The translations under genes and the position numbers were made by a program. Of a DNA stretch of 55,719 nucleotides, positions 29,715-37,552 are shown piece after piece (the first letter of the stretch is position 1; every line of letters starts with the position of its first letter). The stretch is taken from IMG/VR virus record IMGVR_UViG_3300033141_003115, positions 1-55,719 of that record; one strand, 5' to 3'. This DNA is from a virus. The notes under the pieces were generated by a model that saw only the letters and a list, made by a program, of their open reading frames with translations, was not told the origin of the DNA and did not search any database.

Positions 29715-31196
29715 TCAAGACATATCAATAGTTTCAGTATTATTATCTGCATCATCATCCGTAGCATCATCTGATCCATACATAGACATTTCCAATTCTC
29801 GTGCATGTACATAAGTATCCCAATCAATACCCATAATTTGAGCAAGTAACGGAGCTGGAAAGTCATTATATTTATTACTCAAGCGAGTTACTATCTTTGA
29901 AGCCTCTTCCAGATTCAACATGCCTGTATTTGGTAACACAATATCAATTTCAATATTATCAATATCCTTATCTTTTAAATATAATTCTGTATAAGCTACT
30001 TGTTTCATTAAAGATTTTACTTGATCCTGTAATAATACTATTAATCCATTTAGAAATTTCATTTGCAAATCTAAAGTAGCTCTATTCACAGATGCTCCAG
30101 AATCTATTACCCCCACAGGTAACCATAACGCAATAGCTAAAAGCTCAGCAAAATGTTTTATATCATTAGTAGAAGTAATTGGAGCATTATCTGATTCTAA
30201 CGTTGTAACTTTCCATACACCATCTGAATACAAATCAACGTTATATCCTCCACGATAACTTGCTTCAACTTTAGACTTATATTCATTAATAATAGCATCC
30301 GTAATCGGTTTTCGTGGCCCTGATGGATTCAAAACAGATAGATCAGGATAATGAAATCGTGTCTGTACAGATCGTGTCTCACGCGCTACCATGCTCAAAC
30401 GTTCCATCTTTCTGGCCGCTAAAAGAATGTCTTGTGACGAAATCAACAATCCCATTCCCACACCACTGGGTGATTCATCTATTTGATAATGAAGCACTTG
30501 ATAAGGATAAAATTCTGTTCCAATTTGAGAACTATAATTCTCTAAATAAACCCAACTACGAATTGTACCTTTGGAATCACAATTAGGAAGAATTCTGAGC
30601 AAATCTAAAGGTATTAATGCTAAAACCTCGTCTGGTTTATATACAATTTCATCAAAAGCATCGCCATACAATAAAGCATCTCGAAATCCTCTATACAATC
30701 TCTGCCAAATCTTTGTGCGATCAAAAACATCAACTACAAGATCAGCTATATCCTTCTCAGCAGATACTGTCTTCCGTATCTCAGTGAGAATTTTCTTGGC
30801 TTTAGTATCAATACCTTCAGATATGCTCTTTAATGTATATGGCGATAACGTTCCATGACTTAATAAATCTTCTACCTCTTCAGCAATACGAGGATACCTT
30901 AATCTAAGTATCGATAAAGCCTCTTCAACTGAAGGCTTATTCTCTATCTTAATCCGAAAAGAGTATTTACCACTCATTAAAGCAAATACAAGTAAATGAA
31001 CCGCTTTTTGAATACGAGGATCATATGCATATCGCTGTAATCGTCTGATAGTGTTTCTGCGACGTTGCCAAGCTGATACTATACTGTTATATAATAAATC
31101 ATCTGTCATAACCGCAGACGGGATGTTTGTGCTTTTTCTATACCGTGAAATCTCACCTTGACTTACAACTGTGGGAATTACTCGCTTTCGTGGCAT
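29715..31196 (-). CDS. Portal protein, 493 aa
   Basis: The ATG follows GTGGAGGTGCAC. The gene lies directly after the large terminase, and its size is normal for portals. Supporting segments include DPRIQKAVHLLVFALMSGKYSF, WQRLYRGFRDALLYGDAFDEIVY, YQVLHYQIDESPSGVGMGLL and an acidic tail (SDDATDDDADN). Twelve copies would form the DNA channel at one capsid vertex and dock the terminase. The match is by order and general portal features. Confidence 0.85.
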   Translation of the reverse strand: MPRKRVIPTVVSQGEISRYRKSTNIPSAVMTDDLLYNSIVSAWQRRRNTIRRLQRYAYDPRIQKAVHLLVFALMSGKYSFRIKIENKPSVEEALSILRLRYPRIAEEVEDLLSHGTLSPYTLKSISEGIDTKAKKILTEIRKTVSAEKDIADLVVDVFDRTKIWQRLYRGFRDALLYGDAFDEIVYKPDEVLALIPLDLLRILPNCDSKGTIRSWVYLENYSSQIGTEFYPYQVLHYQIDESPSGVGMGLLISSQDILLAARKMERLSMVARETRSVQTRFHYPDLSVLNPSGPRKPITDAIINEYKSKVEASYRGGYNVDLYSDGVWKVTTLESDNAPITSTNDIKHFAELLAIALWLPVGVIDSGASVNRATLDLQMKFLNGLIVLLQDQVKSLMKQVAYTELYLKDKDIDNIEIDIVLPNTGMLNLEEASKIVTRLSNKYNDFPAPLLAQIMGIDWDTYVHARELEMSMYGSDDATDDDADNNTETIDMS

Positions 31197-31217
31197 GTGT
31201 GCACCTCCACTTAATTA

Positions 31218-32762
31218 TCACCAATCACTTGAATCCAATAAATCAACTCCAATTACACCTAAATCTTCGTCAATAATTACACTTCTTTGTCTTTGTGCTG
31301 AATTTAACGTGCTTGTCGCTACATTAGGTCCTTCATATGTAATTACTGGCGTTTGTGTTGTTAAATAATAAATCGCAAAAGCTAATGAAAAAACAGTATC
31401 ATCATGAGCTTCTACTGTTTTTATAAGATCACCCTTCTGAATAAATCCCCATAACTCCTTTAACAATACTTGTGTGTATTCATTTGTGAATTCATGTGTT
31501 ATATCCGCAGGAACTCTTATTTTCTTTTTCTCTAAAACATATCTTAGTTTACTCAACATTTCAATTCTTAAGTTTCGAGTAGTGTTAACTCTGAAAACAG
31601 GAAACCCTTCTGATTCCAATTCTCGCGCTATGCTAATCTGTGTTCCTGTGCTCTCCATTACAATCATAGACGGATTCCATTTTTTATACAATTCACGCAA
31701 AATCGATAACATATCTGTCATTTTAAGACCATGACCACGAAAAACATCAATAATCACATAAGCAGATTTTAATTGAGCAACCACAGTATAAACTGTATAA
31801 TCAGCATCTTTTCTATTACTAAATGCAAAGTCACACCCAATAACAATAGATTCTACTTCTGATATATCTACGGGCAATTCACCTAATCTCATAGTAGGAC
31901 GTAAACATTCTTGTACCGCCCAGAATGGAAAGAAGCTCATTTGTGTTGTTTTCGGTTTTAACAAAAATTCCTGCGCAAATGCCTCTTCATCGGCTCGACG
32001 CCTTTTTTCCAAATCCTCTTTTGTCCAAAATTCTGGCCATAATATATGACCATTTTCGTCAATAGCTGGGTACTCTTTTACAACATATTCGGGATTCTCT
32101 TTTAATTCAGCATATAAATCATCATAACTTATAGGAGTACCTACAATAAGCATTTTCGAACCACGAGGACCTAACATATACTGAATAACACGATAAAAAT
32201 AATACTTAACATATTCTAATGTATAAATCCCTTTATCTGAAAGGACATCATCCAAAATTATTAAGTCAGGGTGTCGCCCACGAGCTGAACTACCTATGCC
32301 TTTACCACTGGCCTCTATACCCTTATCATTCGAACGTCTTGGCCGAGTTACAAATCTGGATTTTCCCCACGAACCTGAAGATTTATTCTCTAAAAACTTT
32401 AACCAAGGATTATTTTCTATTTCATCTCGCCAGCGCGTAACTACTCGTTGTGCTTCATCTTCTCTATGTGTATAAAATAATATCTCTTTTACATCTCCTC
32501 GAAACATGCGCCATAACGGATAGGCAAAACTGAAAAACATAGATTTTCCAGAATATCTGTGAGCAAGGACTACAAGTCTGTCATGATTGTAAACTAAATC
32601 CGCCCACTCACGATAATGATCAGGAATGTATAAACCCAATATGTTCTTCGAAAAATATATGAGGTCTTTCGATGCCTTAGCTATAACTTTCGTACGTTTA
32701 ACTTTATCTATAGGCACCTGTATGGGGGGTTTGCGTTCTAAATGTTCTATACGTTCGCTCAT
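31218..32762 (-). CDS. terL: Terminase large subunit, 514 aa
   Basis: The start overlaps the small subunit stop as ATGA. The ATPase part has a Walker A variant HRYSGKS (residues 68-74) and Walker B DLIILDD (166-172). The nuclease part has Asp311 (GCDFAFSNRKDADYTVY), Glu370 (MIVMEST) and Asp454/455 (EAHDDTVFSLAFA), the three acidic sites of the RNase H-type packaging nuclease. It pumps DNA into the prohead and cuts concatemers. Length is usual for the family. Confidence 0.95.
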   Translation of the reverse strand: MSERIEHLERKPPIQVPIDKVKRTKVIAKASKDLIYFSKNILGLYIPDHYREWADLVYNHDRLVVLAHRYSGKSMFFSFAYPLWRMFRGDVKEILFYTHREDEAQRVVTRWRDEIENNPWLKFLENKSSGSWGKSRFVTRPRRSNDKGIEASGKGIGSSARGRHPDLIILDDVLSDKGIYTLEYVKYYFYRVIQYMLGPRGSKMLIVGTPISYDDLYAELKENPEYVVKEYPAIDENGHILWPEFWTKEDLEKRRRADEEAFAQEFLLKPKTTQMSFFPFWAVQECLRPTMRLGELPVDISEVESIVIGCDFAFSNRKDADYTVYTVVAQLKSAYVIIDVFRGHGLKMTDMLSILRELYKKWNPSMIVMESTGTQISIARELESEGFPVFRVNTTRNLRIEMLSKLRYVLEKKKIRVPADITHEFTNEYTQVLLKELWGFIQKGDLIKTVEAHDDTVFSLAFAIYYLTTQTPVITYEGPNVATSTLNSAQRQRSVIIDEDLGVIGVDLLDSSDW

Positions 32763-33292
32763 TCAAGCTCCCCTTTAGATTCAGATAAAACTTGAGAAAC
32801 AACTTGAGATACCTCTTCTGGATCAACAACAATATCTCCTTGTTTGATCTTCTGAAGTTCATGCTTTTCTTTGCTAAGCTGAAGTTTAACATTATCTATA
32901 ATCATAAGATGTATATCATGAGCAACTTGACGATATACGTTCACTAAGTTAGAATATACACGAAGACCTTCTAAAACTAAACCAGGATTATCTGTATACT
33001 TGTTCAGTGTATCATTCAAGAAGGAAACTGCACCATCTATCGAATCCAGTAAATTCATTAAATGACTCCGTATCCATAAATCTAACATATCTGGATCATT
33101 ACGTAGATTATTTAAATCACTGTCCTTAAATTCCTGCTGATATATTTGAAGTAACTCTTGACCTTCCTCACTATTAAGAAAAGTGTTTATTTCCTTGGTC
33201 TGTATTCCTAACTGTTTACTTATCTGTGAGGCTGTATATCCTAAAACAGAAAGAAGCGCTATCTTATGTTCTTTAGCCAAAGTCATATCCAC
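32759..33292 (-). CDS. terS: Terminase small subunit, 177 aa
   Basis: The best start is a GTG at 33292, seven bases after GGGAGG; an ATG two codons later is possible. The N-terminus contains a helix-turn-helix (GYTASQISKQLGIQTKEINTFL), followed by helical oligomerisation segments and a charged tail. It directly precedes terL. It would recognise the packaging site and load the large subunit. It is the first gene of the leftward virion operon. Confidence 0.85.
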   Translation of the reverse strand: MDMTLAKEHKIALLSVLGYTASQISKQLGIQTKEINTFLNSEEGQELLQIYQQEFKDSDLNNLRNDPDMLDLWIRSHLMNLLDSIDGAVSFLNDTLNKYTDNPGLVLEGLRVYSNLVNVYRQVAHDIHLMIIDNVKLQLSKEKHELQKIKQGDIVVDPEEVSQVVSQVLSESKGELE

Positions 33293-33378
33293 ATTTACGC
33301 CTCCCACTATAATACGCCAAAAAAAGTCTTGATTTGTTTTAACAACACTTTACAGTTTTGTACCAGTTTGGTTAATAT

Positions 33379-33407
33379 TATATATTATTGCAACAGAAAA
33401 AGTGCAA
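33379..33407 (-). promoter_or_regulatory. Possible leftward promoter overlapping a palindrome
   Basis: On the minus strand TTGCAC (33407-33402) is followed after 17 bases by TATATA (33384-33379), with TATAAT two bases further on. The -35-like hexamer lies in the first palindrome, so a protein bound there would block it. It would drive the terminase-first virion operon with a leader of about 80 bases. This is inferred from consensus alone. Confidence 0.4.
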
Positions 33408-33418
33408 AAATTTGCAGT
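33401..33418. repeat. Operator-like palindrome, copy 1
   Basis: The 18-base sequence AGTGCAAAAATTTGCAGT matches the reverse complement of copy 2 at 33674-33693 in 17 of 18 positions. It has a perfect TGCAAA/TTTGCA dyad around two central A bases. Two such sites flanking the divergent region suggest a DNA-binding regulator or initiator acts here. Confidence 0.65.
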
Positions 33419-33503
33419 ATGAAAAGTTGATAAAAAATGTCGAGAAAAGCAATTATTTTCTTTCTATAACTATACTGTAGGGAAATTTCTTTTTATTTTA
33501 TGC

Positions 33504-33587
33504 CCCTCCAAAATTTATATATTATTTTATTATTTAGTACTAATATATTTATTATATAATAAATAATAAAAAATAAATTTTGGAGGG
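33504..33587. repeat. Large hairpin with mirror-image GGAGGG arms
   Basis: CCCTCCAAAATTTAT (33504-33518) pairs perfectly with ATAAATTTTGGAGGG (33573-33587). Inside, TTTATTATTTA pairs with TAAATAATAAA, extending the stem past a small internal loop. Transcribed from either strand it ends with TTTTGGAGGG, a ribosome-site-like sequence locked in the stem, but no gene follows it. It may be an origin cruciform or a bidirectional terminator. Confidence 0.65.
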
Positions 33588-33650
33588 TCTTATTTACAGT
33601 GTAAAAATAAAATATATTCCGCTCGCCCAGCGCTTTTTCGTTATACATGA

Positions 33651-33672
33651 CAAAAATTCTCCATAATTTTTG
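33651..33672. repeat. AT-rich 8-bp hairpin beside palindrome copy 2
   Basis: CAAAAATT and AATTTTTG form a perfect stem with the 6-base loop CTCCAT. It lies one base before the second operator-like palindrome. Confidence 0.5.
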
Positions 33673-33673
33673 G

Positions 33674-33693
33674 TACTGCAAATTTTTGCAGTA
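33674..33693. repeat. Operator-like palindrome, copy 2
   Basis: TACTGCAAATTTTTGCAGTA is a perfect 9-bp dyad around TT and an inverted, nearly identical copy of the site at 33401. It lies 144 bases upstream of the first rightward gene. Confidence 0.65.
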
Positions 33694-33738
33694 AAAAGGC
33701 CCCTATTTAATCTTTTTATATTTTATTATTCATATTTT

Positions 33739-33794
33739 TGATACAATATTGTATTATTTTCGTAAATAGAATTAGGGATTTATGTAGTATACTA
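33739..33794 (+). promoter_or_regulatory. Possible rightward early promoter region
   Basis: TTGATA at 33739 overlaps a perfect 14-bp palindrome (ATACAATATTGTAT, 33741-33754). About 45 bases on, TATACT at 33788 lies in a second short palindrome (TAGTATACTA, 33785-33794). Either TTGATA with TAAATA at 33763 or the later TATACT could form a promoter for the rightward genes. Neither is a full consensus. Confidence 0.35.
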
Positions 33795-33837
33795 TATTTG
33801 GAAAGCAAGAGAAGTGTATATTAAATAGGAGGCGTAT

Positions 33838-34941
33838 ATGATGGACAAAAATCGTGGAGAATGGGATGCACATTTTAATGACTTTATGCCTACAGAAGAT
33901 TATCAGGAAGCTGTACGTTGGTTTCGGCGTAACAATATACCTAAATTCAGTAAAGATTGGCAATGCTCAGTTCGAACTGCTCTTTTTGATGTACCTGGTG
34001 GTGCAGAGGTGCGATCTCGATTATCCCGCAAAGAATTTCAAAAAGGCAGGCATAAAACTTTATCTATTCGAAAACAACTTGAAGAACTTGCCAACGAATG
34101 GAATACATCTTATGACATAATGGCAGCATATATTCATAACGTATTTTGGTTTCAAAAAGGTCGTTTTGCTCGTATCATATATCCAGACTTATTCAAGTTC
34201 TTTGAATTCAAAAAGCAAAAGACAGAGTATACATTTCAGACTTTTTTGTCCAATCCTGTAAATAGAATTTTGTTGGATAATTATGATATAAATTACTGCT
34301 TCAGAGATAATGTTATTTTGTTTAACTTAAATGATGTAAATGAGTATCTCAATATGAATATTAGAGTACCAATACATTCAATCACAGTAAGTTTTTCACC
34401 ACGATATAGTAAGTATTTATATAAGGATTTTGGTTCTCTTTCACAAATTAAAACTCATATTATAGAAAGTTCTGATGTGATTCGTTATTTGCTTAGAGTC
34501 AAAGCAACGAAATTAAGTTCTGCTACTGGCTATGTTGCTAAGCTATTAAAAACAAATATTTATGATAAAGCTCCAGAAGGAATATTTTTTAGACCTGTCA
34601 ATTTCAGACATAGAGGTTATTATAAAGTCTTTTATGAAAAGATTACTGATCCTCTTCGAAAAAGAAGCGTTACTATGTCTAAACATCAATTTTGGGTTTC
34701 ATTCAATGCACTTAGTTTTATAGTAAGACATAATATACAAAGGTTATCTGATTCTGGAGCTTTTTATGCTAAAGTTGCTTGGAGACGCTGGCATGATCTT
34801 GAACGGGCTATTCTAAGTCATCCTGAGTTAAAATGGTATATGCAGCGTGGTTATAATCGCCCCTTGAGAAAAGAAGAACAAGAGCTTGTTAACATGATTA
34901 ATGATGATAACGAAGAGTTACTACAAGCCTTTGGTAGCTAA
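33838..34941 (+). CDS. Unknown protein, first rightward gene, 367 aa
   Basis: The start ATG-ATG follows ATAGGAGGCGTAT. The protein is basic and rich in Phe, Tyr and Arg, with no signal peptide or membrane segment. I see no catalytic motif or known family. It begins AHFNDFMPTEDYQEAVRWFRR and has a helical C-terminus (AWRRWHDLERAILSHPELKWYM). As the promoter-proximal rightward gene it is probably an early gene, perhaps nucleic-acid binding judging from its charge. Confidence 0.65.
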   Translation: MMDKNRGEWDAHFNDFMPTEDYQEAVRWFRRNNIPKFSKDWQCSVRTALFDVPGGAEVRSRLSRKEFQKGRHKTLSIRKQLEELANEWNTSYDIMAAYIHNVFWFQKGRFARIIYPDLFKFFEFKKQKTEYTFQTFLSNPVNRILLDNYDINYCFRDNVILFNLNDVNEYLNMNIRVPIHSITVSFSPRYSKYLYKDFGSLSQIKTHIIESSDVIRYLLRVKATKLSSATGYVAKLLKTNIYDKAPEGIFFRPVNFRHRGYYKVFYEKITDPLRKRSVTMSKHQFWVSFNALSFIVRHNIQRLSDSGAFYAKVAWRRWHDLERAILSHPELKWYMQRGYNRPLRKEEQELVNMINDDNEELLQAFGS

Positions 34942-34969
34942 TTTTACTTATCATACAGGAGGTGTAAAG

Positions 34970-35461
34970 ATGAATTCTGAGGCTAAAATCGTGTTTGTAT
35001 CTGGACCAAAAAAGGATGTATTACCAGAAGAGATTCAATATTTTACGAAACAAACTAAACTTGGTCCAATATCAGTGCCATATGTGCCCCAGCACAAAGT
35101 CATAAGATATTTACGAGAAAACTTTGGAGCAGCGTGTTCTCTAACTACCACGCGCAGTGAGCTTATTAAAATAGGAGGTGATTATGCGTGGCTTAGAAGC
35201 ATAAGATTCACGTATTATGTACAGTTACCAAACGGAGAAATAAAAGAACAACATGTAGATGCAGAAGGAGTAGCTCTTATTGACATGTCTCGAAAACTCG
35301 ATCTTAATCGAGTAGTACATTCAGCACACACATTTGCATTAAAGGAATTATTCAAAGTGCTTGGTTTAGGTTTATCGATTTTCGAACAGCTTGATTCAGT
35401 ACCCAGTGATGATGTAGTGAACGACACTGAGGAAGATGTTCTTGTAGATTTTGGTTTTTAA
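34970..35461 (+). CDS. Possible Rad52-like single-strand annealing protein, 163 aa
   Basis: The ATG at 34970 follows ACAGGAGGTGTAAAG. The middle and C-terminal parts resemble the Rad52/Sak type of annealing proteins: PYVPQHKVIRYLRENFGAA, then a beta stretch (IRFTYYVQLPNGEIKEQHVD), then AHTFALKELFKVLGLGLSIFE, which mirrors the T-x-A-l-K-r-x-x-x-x-f-G-l-G motif of that fold. Such proteins pair homologous single strands. The gene precedes a full set of recombination genes, which supports the idea. It is shorter than most relatives, so confidence is moderate. Confidence 0.5.
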   Translation: MNSEAKIVFVSGPKKDVLPEEIQYFTKQTKLGPISVPYVPQHKVIRYLRENFGAACSLTTTRSELIKIGGDYAWLRSIRFTYYVQLPNGEIKEQHVDAEGVALIDMSRKLDLNRVVHSAHTFALKELFKVLGLGLSIFEQLDSVPSDDVVNDTEEDVLVDFGF

Positions 35462-35490
35462 TTCAAAATTTCTTAAAGGGAGGAGTATGT

Positions 35491-35847
35491 ATGAATAAGG
35501 CTATTTTTAATATGGAAACTACTTGGGAGGATATTAAGGAATTTGTGGATATGAAATTACATAATCCTTTAACTATTAAAAATACTCTGGTATATAATTT
35601 CAATCCCAATAAGGTTGATATCAATAAACTTTATCGTTATGTAGAAACACATCCTGACGAAACATTACTTGTAATTCCTCATAGTATGAGTTCAGCTTGG
35701 GGAATCATGCTCCAGTTTATTCCTGATGATCTTCTTCAACGTGCTGTCTTCTTGAATTATCGTAAGAAACACTATGTTCCTATTTACAGTCCTCAACATT
35801 CTAATTATATCTTTAAGAAAGAAAAAGAAGAGGAGAATGTACAATGA
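35491..35847 (+). CDS. Unknown small protein, 118 aa
   Basis: The ATG follows AAAGGGAGGAGT. The protein has no membrane segment and ends in a Lys/Glu-rich tail. It contains a segment with HPDETLLVIPHSMSSAWGIML. No family is recognised. It overlaps the next gene by four bases (ATGA), indicating translational coupling. Confidence 0.6.
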   Translation: MNKAIFNMETTWEDIKEFVDMKLHNPLTIKNTLVYNFNPNKVDINKLYRYVETHPDETLLVIPHSMSSAWGIMLQFIPDDLLQRAVFLNYRKKHYVPIYSPQHSNYIFKKEKEEENVQ

Positions 35848-36047
35848 TATTAACAGTAGTTGTATCCATTATAATTGTATTAGCTTTAGGTATATTCAAT
35901 CCATCGGCAACATTATGTTTTGTGCTATTATGGGCTCTGAGTGCTTTATTGGAATTTCCACAGCAATTTGTAGAAAAACTCTTTTTACTTTATTTTATAA
36001 TACTTGGACTTAGCTCACTTATTGCGCTCTGGAAGAGTAAAACATAA
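35844..36047 (+). CDS. Small membrane protein with two helices, 67 aa
   Basis: It starts within the previous stop (ATGA). Two hydrophobic segments (residues about 2-31 and 43-62, ending ALWKSKT) predict an integral membrane hairpin. It could be an early host-membrane modifier; it is far from the lysozyme-like gene, so a holin role is less likely. Confidence 0.6.
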   Translation: MILTVVVSIIIVLALGIFNPSATLCFVLLWALSALLEFPQQFVEKLFLLYFIILGLSSLIALWKSKT

Positions 36048-36064
36048 CAAAAGGAGGCGACAAA

Positions 36065-37018
36065 ATGACATATACTAACGAGATGGATAATATAATTAAA
36101 ACTCTTAAGCAACAGGGTTTAACCTATACAGAAATAGCTTCAGTTGTAAATAAACAGTTTGGAATGAGCAAATCTTCTGAAGCTATACGTAAGAGATATT
36201 ATAGAATTCGTTCACGTCCTGATCATGTATTTGTTGATGAAACACCAGAATATATAGCAGAAGATGTCATTTCAGTTGAAGATGATGTTTTCGTTTTAGG
36301 TGTTATATCTGATACTCATTTAGGCTCGAAATATCATGCTGAAGAAGAGCTGAAAGATTTTTATGAATTTATGCGAGATCATAAAGTTCAACATGTTCTT
36401 CATGCTGGTGATGTACTTGAAGGTGATGGTTGGTTATTTCGTGGTCAGCTTTACGATATATTGAGTATTGGTATTGATAATATTCTTGATTATGTAGTTG
36501 AAAATTATCCTACATATGAAGGCTTAGTACAGCATGTTATAAGTGGTCAGCATGATGAAATATTCACAAAACGTTATGGTTATAACATTTTGAATCAAGT
36601 ATCATTACGCCGCGATGATATTATTTATTATGGTTCATTTATGACATATTTAACATTACAACATAAGAATCAAGAAATACACATAGTTTTACAGCATGGA
36701 TCAAATAGTCTTACCACAGCTCATAGTTATCGATTACAGAAATATGTAGATGTTTCCAAATCTATGTTTGCTGATGGTTTCGATATGTTGATTCTTGGAC
36801 ATTATCATTCTATGGCGATATTACCAGAATACAAACGTGTTATCAGCATAATGCCTGGATGTTTTCAGCATCAGACAAAACTGTTCGCTGAGAAGGGTTT
36901 AGTTCCTGTTATAGGGGGTTTAATTTTGAAAATACATTTTACTGATAATGGGTGGCATGTCGAGTATATTACACGAACTTATCCTGTGAAAACAGTATAT
37001 ATGATAGAACGGGGATGA
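36065..37018 (+). CDS. HTH-metallophosphoesterase fusion, 317 aa
   Basis: Residues 1-50 form a helix-turn-helix (LKQQGLTYTEIASVVNKQFG, SEAIRKRYYRIRSR). Residues 77-317 carry the calcineurin-like motifs: SDTHLGS (82-88), AGDVLEGDG (114-122), GQHDE (161-165, where GNHDE is usual), LQHGS (209-213) and GHYHS (245-249). The metal-binding residues except the motif III Asn are present. The enzyme should hydrolyse phosphoesters; the HTH suggests it acts at DNA. It is separate from the SbcD-like gene downstream. The start ATG follows AAAAGGAGGCG. Confidence 0.75.
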   Translation: MTYTNEMDNIIKTLKQQGLTYTEIASVVNKQFGMSKSSEAIRKRYYRIRSRPDHVFVDETPEYIAEDVISVEDDVFVLGVISDTHLGSKYHAEEELKDFYEFMRDHKVQHVLHAGDVLEGDGWLFRGQLYDILSIGIDNILDYVVENYPTYEGLVQHVISGQHDEIFTKRYGYNILNQVSLRRDDIIYYGSFMTYLTLQHKNQEIHIVLQHGSNSLTTAHSYRLQKYVDVSKSMFADGFDMLILGHYHSMAILPEYKRVISIMPGCFQHQTKLFAEKGLVPVIGGLILKIHFTDNGWHVEYITRTYPVKTVYMIERG

Positions 37019-37022
37019 TATT

Positions 37023-37550
37023 ATGTCAAATAAGTATCAGCAACAACACGACGACTTAGACATGGAACTATATTACAGTTTTATTCCTTTTGTGGTAAAA
37101 TCGTGGTTTTCGAGACATAATTATTCAATAAATTTGAAAGATTATTTAGATGACATTGTCAGTGAGTTATATTTAATGTACAAAACAGAAGATATATTTG
37201 AGCGATTACAATTACGCTGGCCAGAGGATATTGGTATGTGGTATGTTATTTTCTTTTATAGAGTGCCTAAGGCAATAAAGAATGCTATACCCAATTTTGA
37301 GTTATTAGATGAATTGCCTTATAATCAAGGTCAAGATGATGAACATGAAGCATTATTATTCGAAGAAATCTTAAATGGAGATATATTTACATCAACAGAA
37401 GGAAACATTCTATCGGCAGCATATTTATATTATATCAAATCATACTCAAGAAAAGATATAGCAGAAAAGTTTGAAGTTTCTGTTTCTACTGTGGGAAGAT
37501 GGCTTGATCAAGCTAAACGGATTCTTAAAAAAATTTTCTGGGAGGAATGA
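37023..37550 (+). CDS. Sigma-factor-like protein, 175 aa
   Basis: Residues 135-175 (ILSAAYLYYIKSYSRKDIAEKFEVSVSTVGRWLDQAKRILKKIF) have the helix-turn-helix layout of sigma region 4. The N-terminal 80 residues (MELYYSFIPFVVKSWFSRH ... LDDIVSELYLMYK) resemble region 2 of small sigma factors. A phage sigma-like protein made early could switch host polymerase to the late virion operon. Region 2 is weak, so it may instead be a simple HTH regulator. The gene overlaps the helicase gene. Confidence 0.55.
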   Translation: MSNKYQQQHDDLDMELYYSFIPFVVKSWFSRHNYSINLKDYLDDIVSELYLMYKTEDIFERLQLRWPEDIGMWYVIFFYRVPKAIKNAIPNFELLDELPYNQGQDDEHEALLFEEILNGDIFTSTEGNILSAAYLYYIKSYSRKDIAEKFEVSVSTVGRWLDQAKRILKKIFWEE

Positions 37551-37552
37551 AA

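Larger units (their letters stand above)
33293..33837. promoter_or_regulatory. Divergent AT-rich control region, no convincing gene
   Basis: This 545-base gap separates the leftward virion operon from the rightward replication operon. It is strongly AT-rich and packed with inverted repeats, listed separately: two matching palindromes (33401-33418 and 33674-33693), a large hairpin (33504-33587), a smaller hairpin (33651-33672) and a 14-bp palindrome (33741-33754). The open frames inside lack ribosome sites and overlap these hairpins. It is the natural place for divergent promoters and operators; an origin of replication is also possible. Confidence 0.75.

Noticed and set aside
33626-33639. Terminator-like CGCT/AGCG followed by a T-run
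   Set aside because: The stem is only four base pairs, too weak to call a terminator.
33493-33681. Leftward 62-codon open frame in the control region
   Set aside because: It has no ribosome site, covers the large hairpin and palindromes, and reads as low-complexity AT sequence.
35184-35204. Internal ATG after AGGAGGTG in the Rad52-like gene
   Set aside because: The out-of-frame reading stops after six codons; no codon distortion is seen.
35844-36047. Small membrane protein as the phage holin
   Set aside because: It is in the early cluster, about 14 kb from the lysozyme-like gene, so the link is too weak.
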